Origin: Lysobacterales bacterium
Lineage (GTDB): Bacteria; Pseudomonadota; Gammaproteobacteria; Xanthomonadales; SZUA-36
DNA: 11,016 bases
Direction: 5' to 3'
Assembly: GCA_009692275.1 (NCBI GenBank)
Contig: SHZL01000066.1
Coordinates: 1-11,016, forward strand
Part shown: positions 6,991 to 11,016 of the stretch, piece after piece
Layout: the number at the start of each line of letters is the position of its first letter
Position numbering within the stretch: position 1 is the stretch's first letter
The notes under the pieces: model-generated
The model's input: the letters and a program-made list of their open reading frames with translations, nothing else
Databases searched by the model: none
What the model was told of the DNA's origin: nothing
Made by a program: the position numbers and the translations under genes

Positions 6991-7902
6991 ATGAAAGTCC
7001 GCTCACTCATTTGCCTGTTTGTCGCGGTTCTGGCGATGCCTTTGCCCGCGATGGCAGCGGACACCTGCCCGCCGGCAGGTTACAGCGAAGAACAACTACT
7101 GGAACTGGGCCGGGGCGGGTTTGTCATCGCTGACGCTGCCCAGCGTAACGCACTCGCGCCGGGCCTGATGGCCTGCTTGCCTGATCCAAATCCGGCGATC
7201 CGCGATGGTGTGGTGTATACGGGCCTGGCGACCTGGTTGCGTGGCCAAAGCCTTGCGCCGGAAACCATCAACGCCCTGTACGCCAACCTGCTGGTGCAGA
7301 TTGCCAGCACTGCGGATGCCAACGGGTTTCAGCAACCATTCGCTGCGCTGGTGTTGTCGGAAGTAGCGCGCACCGGCCGCATCGACAACACATTTACCCC
7401 GGCCATGCGCAATGAACTGGTCGAGGTTGCGGCCAATTACCTAGCATCAGTGCGTGATTACCGGGGCTTTTCGGAAACCGAGGGCTGGCGTCATGGTGTG
7501 GCGCATGGCTCGGACCTGGTGCTGCAACTGGCGCTCAATCCCAACATCGATGGCGCACAGATCGAACGATTGATGAATGCGGTGGCTGCGCAGGTCGCTC
7601 CTGCGGGTGAGGTTTTCTATGTCTATGGTGAACCGGGAAGGTTGGCGCGAGCTGTGTTTTATGCCTGGGCCCGGGAAACTGTTGCGCCGGTTTACTGGCA
7701 AGCGTGGTTTGATCGCATTGAAAATCCGGCACCCATGAAAAACTGGAACGAAGCATTTGCCAGCCAGGCCGGCCTTGCCAGGCGGCATAACACCATGGCT
7801 TTGCTGCTGGCCTTGCATCTCAATGCCACCACGGCGGGAAAGCAGGCCGAGGCACTGGATGCGCTGGTGCTGCAGGCCCTCAACCGGGTGCAGGGAGAAT
7901 AG
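6991..7902 (+). CDS. Exported DUF2785 family protein
   Basis: This 303-residue protein has a signal peptide (core ~5-18) cleaved after AMA at residue 22, almost identical in its end to that of the preceding gene. The mature protein is mostly helical. It carries the run RDYRGF-SETEGWRHGVAHGSDL (155-175), which I recognise as the DUF2785 signature, and a later GEPGRLARAVFYA segment (213-225). Conserved H168 and H172 with nearby acids could form a metal or catalytic site, but no activity is known for the family. C26 and C62 could form a disulfide in the periplasm. The ATG at 6991 is chosen over a GTG-initiated extension at 6895, because the latter overlaps the previous gene and would bury the signal peptide. 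Its Shine-Dalgarno is weak. No clear terminator follows; the inverted-repeat unit begins 18 bases after the stop. Confidence 0.72.
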   Translation: MKVRSLICLFVAVLAMPLPAMAADTCPPAGYSEEQLLELGRGGFVIADAAQRNALAPGLMACLPDPNPAIRDGVVYTGLATWLRGQSLAPETINALYANLLVQIASTADANGFQQPFAALVLSEVARTGRIDNTFTPAMRNELVEVAANYLASVRDYRGFSETEGWRHGVAHGSDLVLQLALNPNIDGAQIERLMNAVAAQVAPAGEVFYVYGEPGRLARAVFYAWARETVAPVYWQAWFDRIENPAPMKNWNEAFASQAGLARRHNTMALLLALHLNATTAGKQAEALDALVLQALNRVQGE

Positions 7903-7912
7903 GTTTCCATTA

Positions 7913-7920
7913 CATTAAAA
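7913..7920. repeat. Possible decayed target-site duplication, left copy
   Basis: CATTAAAA abuts the left tip and matches AGTTAAAT at 9519-9526, next to the right tip, at positions 3-7 (TTAAA). An AT-rich 5-base match alone could be chance. Confidence 0.35.
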
Positions 7921-7943
7921 GGCTCTTCCCCAATTGTAGTGGG
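7921..7943 (+). repeat. Left terminal inverted repeat
   Basis: It begins GGCTCTTCCCCAA and pairs with the right tip at 9496-9518 over 23 bases with 18 identities, the first 13 perfect. It starts 18 bases after the DUF2785 stop. Confidence 0.6.
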
Positions 7944-7958
7944 CAGTTTGGCCACTAC
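7936..7958. repeat. Subterminal hairpin near the left tip
   Basis: GTAGTGG (7936-7942) and CCACTAC (7952-7958) form a perfect 7-base stem with a 9-base loop. It overlaps the TAG stop of the HNH gene (7955-7957). No T-run follows on either strand, so it is not a classical terminator. It could slow transcription between converging genes or be a recognition structure of the element. Confidence 0.5.
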
Positions 7959-9343
7959 TCCAACTGCAACATCACCTGAATGGCCATATCGTCGTCCATT
8001 TTTTCTCCCAGCCACTGGCTCTGGGCGGTCTTGGGGGTGATGCGGATGCCGGATGCGCTGTGCTGTTCAAAAAGTGACCAGATATTCCCGCGGGAATTTC
8101 TTGCCGGACCTGGTGGAATGACTTCGCCCGCTGGATTGGTGAACTCAACGACCCTGTCGGCCGATCGATTGAGCCCAAAACCACCTTCATGCACCAAGCG
8201 ATGATGATGGCGGCACAACAACACCAGGTTTTCCATCGCCGTGTCACCGCCATCGGCCCAATGCTGGATGTGATGCGCATCGACAAAGTGCGTATGAGTG
8301 CAACCGGGGAAACGGCAACCACCATCGCGCCGCTGCAGAGCACGGCGTATCGCCGGTGGAATGCTGCGGCTTTTGCGTCCGATGCTGAGGGGTTCAACGC
8401 CAGCTTGTCCGGCAATGGAATTCTCCAGCCAGTGCACGATTCCGGCATCGCAGGAAACGCGCCGGGCGGTTTCTGCGCATATGTTCCCAACGTCTTCCAG
8501 CTCAGCTTCCCCACCTGTTCCTTCCTGTTTTAGGGTTTCCATGTCGGTGTGCACATGTACCGTGAAGCGATCCCCGCTGTTACCTTTAGCTTCGCTCGAA
8601 TACCTTTGTGCCATTCGTACCAGCGCATCTGCGCGGCGCATGGAAATCGGCTCTGGGTGGGAATGGATTTCATCCAGCGGCTGGGTAGAGGAAATTCCCG
8701 CGGGAACGCCCTGTTGTTCACGAAAGTCTTCTTCCATGGCCTGCTCCAGCACGGTTTGTACCAGGGCGCCTTGCTCTGCCGGCAGACGGCCGCGTAGTAC
8801 CCAGAGACCCTCGTCATCCACATACCAATGCAGTTCGCGCTGGGCATGGCGGGAATTCTCCCGATCCAGTGCTTCAATGCGCTTGACCTGACGGTAATTA
8901 CGTACCAGGCGTTCAACGTGCACTGCGGTGCCATGCCGCGCGATCATCAGCAGGTAGTCTTCATTTTTTGGTGTCGCCACCCGCGTCATGGCCCGCACCT
9001 TGGAATAACTCACCCGCCCCAGCCGAAACTCCTCGCTGATCTGCGGCAGATCCTTTAAAGCGTGCGCCACGCGCACTTTCTCCCGTGCCGTACCCAAGTC
9101 AATGCCGCACTTCCAGTTCAACCAATGGGCACACGAAATCAAACCTTTACCGCCCCAGCCTTCGCATTCGTCATACTCACGCACCAGTTCCAGCAGGCAA
9201 AACATGGCCGCATCGACGTGCGCAGCCAGTTCGGTGATCTGATCTTCCAGGTGTTCGATGTGCTGGCGGCGCTGATGAACCTGCGCGAAGTGGGCGTCTT
9301 TGAAGGCGTTGGAAGTGTGCGTGCAGCCTGGAGAAATCATCAT
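7955..9343 (-). CDS. DUF222-HNH endonuclease
   Basis: This protein of ~462 residues has no signal peptide. The N-terminal ~310 residues form a DUF222 region (AHWLNWKCGIDLGTAREKVR and FRLGRVSYSKVRAMTRVA are typical), as in the 13E12-repeat proteins of mycobacteria and similar genes in other bacteria. The C-terminal HNH nuclease begins at ~330: zinc-type C343-x4-C348, the DAHHI motif with H357-H358, N372 in ENLVLLC, C377, and the following HHHRLVH. All nuclease residues appear intact. The DNA target is unknown. Start choice: GAGGTGAT at 9345-9352 pairs well with 16S rRNA and precedes two consecutive ATGs (9343, 9340). The second has the better spacing (8 versus 5). The GTG at 9349 lies inside the ribosome binding site and is unlikely. 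The gene is the only cargo between the inverted repeats, under its own promoter. Confidence 0.9.
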   Translation of the reverse strand: MMISPGCTHTSNAFKDAHFAQVHQRRQHIEHLEDQITELAAHVDAAMFCLLELVREYDECEGWGGKGLISCAHWLNWKCGIDLGTAREKVRVAHALKDLPQISEEFRLGRVSYSKVRAMTRVATPKNEDYLLMIARHGTAVHVERLVRNYRQVKRIEALDRENSRHAQRELHWYVDDEGLWVLRGRLPAEQGALVQTVLEQAMEEDFREQQGVPAGISSTQPLDEIHSHPEPISMRRADALVRMAQRYSSEAKGNSGDRFTVHVHTDMETLKQEGTGGEAELEDVGNICAETARRVSCDAGIVHWLENSIAGQAGVEPLSIGRKSRSIPPAIRRALQRRDGGCRFPGCTHTHFVDAHHIQHWADGGDTAMENLVLLCRHHHRLVHEGGFGLNRSADRVVEFTNPAGEVIPPGPARNSRGNIWSLFEQHSASGIRITPKTAQSQWLGEKMDDDMAIQVMLQLE

Positions 9344-9344
9344 A

Positions 9345-9352
9345 ATCACCTC
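9345..9352 (-). promoter_or_regulatory. Strong Shine-Dalgarno of the HNH gene
   Basis: On the minus strand, GAGGTGAT is complementary to the 16S rRNA 3' end over eight bases. It precedes ATG codons at 9343 and 9340 and rules out the GTG within it as the start. Confidence 0.7.
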
Positions 9353-9359
9353 GAATCAG

Positions 9360-9381
9360 ATACTATACAAATATATAGTAT
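9360..9381. promoter_or_regulatory. Perfect palindrome over the HNH promoter (candidate operator)
   Basis: ATACTATA (9360-9367) and TATAGTAT (9374-9381) form a perfect 8+8 inverted repeat with a 6-base spacer, 22 bases in all. It covers the proposed -10 box and probable transcription start of the HNH gene, where a dimeric repressor would block initiation. The binding protein is unknown; the HNH protein itself or a host regulator are both possible. The AT-rich context raises the chance of fortuitous symmetry. Confidence 0.5.
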
Positions 9382-9398
9382 TATGGGTGATTAATCAA
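9370..9398 (-). promoter_or_regulatory. Sigma-70-like promoter of the HNH gene
   Basis: On the minus strand there is TTGATT (9393-9398, 4/6 to consensus), a 17-base spacer, and TATATT (9370-9375, 5/6). Transcription would start near 9363, leaving a leader of ~20 bases with the strong ribosome binding site. The surrounding ~100 bases are markedly AT-rich compared with the rest of the window. The promoter lies inside the inverted repeats, so the unit carries its own expression signal. Confidence 0.6.
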
Positions 9399-9464
9399 GC
9401 ATATTCATGTAGTTATGTTAATTTATGTTTGACTTTTTTCTGCGAATCTTCAACCTGCTGGAAT

Positions 9465-9489
9465 AGGTAGCCGGGGGCTGTTTCTACCT
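9465..9489. repeat. Subterminal inverted repeat near the right tip
   Basis: AGGTAG (9465-9470) and CTACCT (9484-9489) form a 6-base stem with a 13-base loop, ~30 bases inside the right tip. It may mirror the left subterminal hairpin, though the stems differ in sequence. It could also be a weak element downstream of the acyl-CoA dehydrogenase, but no U-run follows on the minus strand. Confidence 0.35.
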
Positions 9490-9495
9490 GATTAA

Positions 9496-9518
9496 CCCGC
9501 CGCGTTTGGGGAAGAGCC
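9496..9518 (-). repeat. Right terminal inverted repeat
   Basis: Read on the minus strand it begins GGCTCTTCCCCAA and matches the left tip at 18 of 23 positions. Its outer edge lies 2 bases from the stop codon of the acyl-CoA dehydrogenase gene. Confidence 0.6.
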
Positions 9519-9526
9519 AGTTAAAT
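9519..9526. repeat. Possible decayed target-site duplication, right copy
   Basis: AGTTAAAT abuts the right tip. The TTA at 9521-9523 is the minus-strand TAA stop of the acyl-CoA dehydrogenase, so the proposed insertion site is the very end of that gene. Confidence 0.35.
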
Positions 9527-11016
9527 AGTATCCCAGCGATACCGCTCTGCGGCGCACGCGTCTTCCGCCAGCGCCTTGATCAGTTCATCATCGTTGTTGT
9601 CGATGCGGCGAAAGTTCTGTTTCATGCGTACTCGCGCCTCGCGGGTGAACACGCGCAGGATGTCGATTTCGCGCGCTGCCTTATCGGCGCCTTCGGCATC
9701 GATCGAAGCCTGCACCCTGCTGAGCGTACAGGCCAGCACGAACAGGTCGATCATGATTTCCGCCAACCTCTTGGTGGCAAATTGTTTGCCGATAATATTC
9801 TTCCCGTGCTTGCGCAGGATGCGGTCTGTGGCCTGCGCCAGGCAGCGCACTGCCGTTTCGAAGGCATCCGCCTGCGGGCGAATGGCCTCGTGCATATTCT
9901 GCAGCTTGCCGGCTTCCCCGCGCCCGGTGACCAACTGGGCGTGCTTGCGCGCATAGTCGCTGAGCAGGCCGAAGCCCTTGATCGGATCGTTCAGCACGCC
10001 TTTCATCGAAGCGGCCAACTCCTTCAGTTGGCTGGCCACATCGTTCATGGCGGTCAGGGCGATGAACAGGCGCAGGATCTCGTTGGTGCCTTCGAAAATA
10101 CGGTTGATGCGGCAGTCACGCACAATGCGCTCGTACGGGTAGTCCCGCATGAACCCGTTACCCCCGGCAATCTGCAAGGCCTCATCGGCGGTGCGCGCCA
10201 GGCACTCGGTGGCATAGACCTTGGAGATGGCGGCCTCCACTGCATAGTCCTGGCAGCCGCCGTCGATCAGGCCGCCCACCATGGTCACCACCGCCTCCGA
10301 GGTATAGCAATCCACCACCATGCGCCCGAGTTTTTCCTTGATGGCGCCGTAACTGGCAATGGGCTGGCCAAAGGTCTTGCGCTCATTCGCCTGCCGCGTG
10401 GCCAGTCCGATCAGTTGCTTCATGCCGCCTACTGAACCCCCACCGAGGCCGGTACGGCCGCTGTTCAGAATCTGCATGGCCACTTTGAAACCCTTGCCCG
10501 GCTCACCCAGCACGTTCCCGGCGGGTACTTTCACATTGTCAAACATCACGCTGGTGGTGGAACTGGCGCGCAAGCCCATCTTGTCTTCGTGCGGGCTGGT
10601 GCTTACCCCAGGCATGTCAGCGGTCACCATGAACGCGGTCATCTTGCCGTGGGTGTCGGCCGTGCCCGTGCGGGCAAACACGGTGAAGAAGCCCGCGATG
10701 CCGCCATTGGTAATCCACAGTTTGCTGCCGTTGAGTAGCCAGTGATCGCCCTCCTGCACCGCCGTCGTCTTGACGGCTGCGGCATCCGAGCCGGCTCCCG
10801 GCTCGGTCAGGCAGAAGGCGGCTATCAGTTCACCGGTGGCAAGCCGGGGCATGTAGCGCTGCTTTTGTTCCTCGGTGCCAAACAACAGCAGGCCACGCAT
10901 GCCGATGGAACTGTGGGCGCCGATGGTAACGGCAACGGAAGCATCGTAACGGCCGACTTCCTGCAGGGTGCGGGAATAAGCCATGTTGCCCAGCCCCATG
11001 CCGCCATGTTGTTCGG
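9521..11016 (-). CDS. Acyl-CoA dehydrogenase, VLCAD/ACAD9-like, N-terminus beyond window
   Basis: The gene runs off the right edge. The visible frame begins with EQHGGMGLGN, so the ATG at 10999 is internal and roughly 100 N-terminal residues are missing. The enzyme is an FAD-dependent acyl-CoA dehydrogenase (first oxidation step of fatty-acid beta-oxidation). Counting from the Met at 10999, AFCLTEPGAGSDAA (61-74) and LWITNGG (94-100) are the FAD/substrate signatures, and GRTGLGG (181-187) opens the C-terminal helical domain. E303 in IFEGTNEILRLF is at the position of the catalytic base of MCAD/VLCAD. A further ~175 residues follow, matching the C-terminal extension of VLCAD/ACAD9, which aids dimerisation and membrane association. 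That suggests long-chain substrates. The TAA stop overlaps the proposed target duplication of the neighbouring element. No electron-transfer flavoprotein or other beta-oxidation gene is visible nearby. Confidence 0.93.
   Translation of the reverse strand, partial: EQHGGMGLGNMAYSRTLQEVGRYDASVAVTIGAHSSIGMRGLLLFGTEEQKQRYMPRLATGELIAAFCLTEPGAGSDAAAVKTTAVQEGDHWLLNGSKLWITNGGIAGFFTVFARTGTADTHGKMTAFMVTADMPGVSTSPHEDKMGLRASSTTSVMFDNVKVPAGNVLGEPGKGFKVAMQILNSGRTGLGGGSVGGMKQLIGLATRQANERKTFGQPIASYGAIKEKLGRMVVDCYTSEAVVTMVGGLIDGGCQDYAVEAAISKVYATECLARTADEALQIAGGNGFMRDYPYERIVRDCRINRIFEGTNEILRLFIALTAMNDVASQLKELAASMKGVLNDPIKGFGLLSDYARKHAQLVTGRGEAGKLQNMHEAIRPQADAFETAVRCLAQATDRILRKHGKNIIGKQFATKRLAEIMIDLFVLACTLSRVQASIDAEGADKAAREIDILRVFTREARVRMKQNFRRIDNNDDELIKALAEDACAAERYRWDTI

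Larger units (their letters stand above)
7921..9518 (-). mobile_element. Non-autonomous element with ISL3-like ends carrying a DUF222-HNH gene
   Basis: The unit of ~1.6 kb is bounded by inverted tips that share GGCTCTTCCCCAA perfectly (7921-7933 and 9506-9518), extending to 18 of 23 matches, with most mismatches transitions. The GG[CT]TCTT beginning resembles terminal repeats of ISL3-family insertion sequences, which make 8-base target duplications. The 8-base flanks here (7913-7920 and 9519-9526) agree at five of eight positions, with TTAAA at the same offset, as a decayed duplication would. The only gene inside is the DUF222-HNH endonuclease. It fills the unit tightly on the left (its stop is ~34 bases from the tip) and has its own promoter on the right. 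No transposase is present, so movement, if any, would need one in trans. The ISL3 assignment rests on recalled end sequence and is uncertain. Confidence 0.5.

Noticed and set aside
7936..7958. Classical bidirectional Rho-independent terminator
   Set aside because: The stem is real, but no T-run follows on either strand. It is kept only as a hairpin.
9430..9440. T-run after GAC at 9432-9439 as a plus-strand terminator
   Set aside because: No stem precedes it, and no plus-strand gene ends nearby.
9506..10435. Plus-strand 309-codon open frame
   Set aside because: It is antisense to the conserved acyl-CoA dehydrogenase and shows only shadow-frame composition.
1..11016. CRISPR array, tRNA/rRNA genes, phage or defence operon
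   Set aside because: No regularly spaced repeats, no cloverleaf or rRNA sequence and no Cas, toxin-antitoxin or restriction signatures were seen, apart from the HNH protein, which fits the DUF222 class.

Overview
The window looks like chromosomal DNA of a free-living, moderately GC-rich (high-50s % by eye) gammaproteobacterium. The gene set is mostly housekeeping and metabolic: RecQ helicase, a VLCAD-like acyl-CoA dehydrogenase and several exported enzymes. The first protein ends in a proline-rich linker plus IFNNGFES, resembling the IFxDGFE tails I associate with secreted proteins of Xanthomonadales/Lysobacterales-type bacteria. That lineage guess is an inference. There are no rRNA, tRNA, CRISPR or phage structural genes, and no gene-free stretch longer than about 300 bases.

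Left arm (1-1668, plus strand): the C-terminal end of an ASPIC/UnbV repeat protein overlaps, through a GTGA junction, a small double zinc-ribbon protein. After 17 bases comes an exported succinylglutamate desuccinylase/aspartoacylase-like M14 hydrolase. They look like one transcription unit.

Middle left (1673-6341, minus strand, read right to left): an exported YtcJ/AepA-like amidohydrolase, an 89-base gap, a P-loop sulfotransferase-like protein, then recQ, which overlaps the preceding gene by GTGA. The recQ stop is only 4 bases from the stop of the converging hydrolase gene.

Middle right (6455-7902, plus strand): diverging from the amidohydrolase across a 113-base promoter region are two exported proteins of unknown role, a DUF4440/SnoaL-like NTF2-fold protein and a DUF2785 protein. 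Their signal-peptide ends are near-identical.

Right part (7921-9518): a DUF222-HNH endonuclease gene lies inside a compact unit bounded by inverted repeats. The tips share a perfect 13-base inverted repeat, extending to 18/23 matches. They begin GGCTCTT, like ISL3-family IS ends, and the 8-base flanks share TTAAA at the same offset, like a decayed target duplication. No transposase is present. The HNH gene has its own sigma-70-like promoter whose -10 box sits in a perfect 8+8 palindrome. This non-autonomous, regulated HNH unit is the most interesting item. It appears to have inserted between the convergent DUF2785 and acyl-CoA dehydrogenase genes, at the dehydrogenase stop codon.

Right edge (9521-11016, minus strand): a VLCAD/ACAD9-like acyl-CoA dehydrogenase whose N-terminus lies beyond the window.
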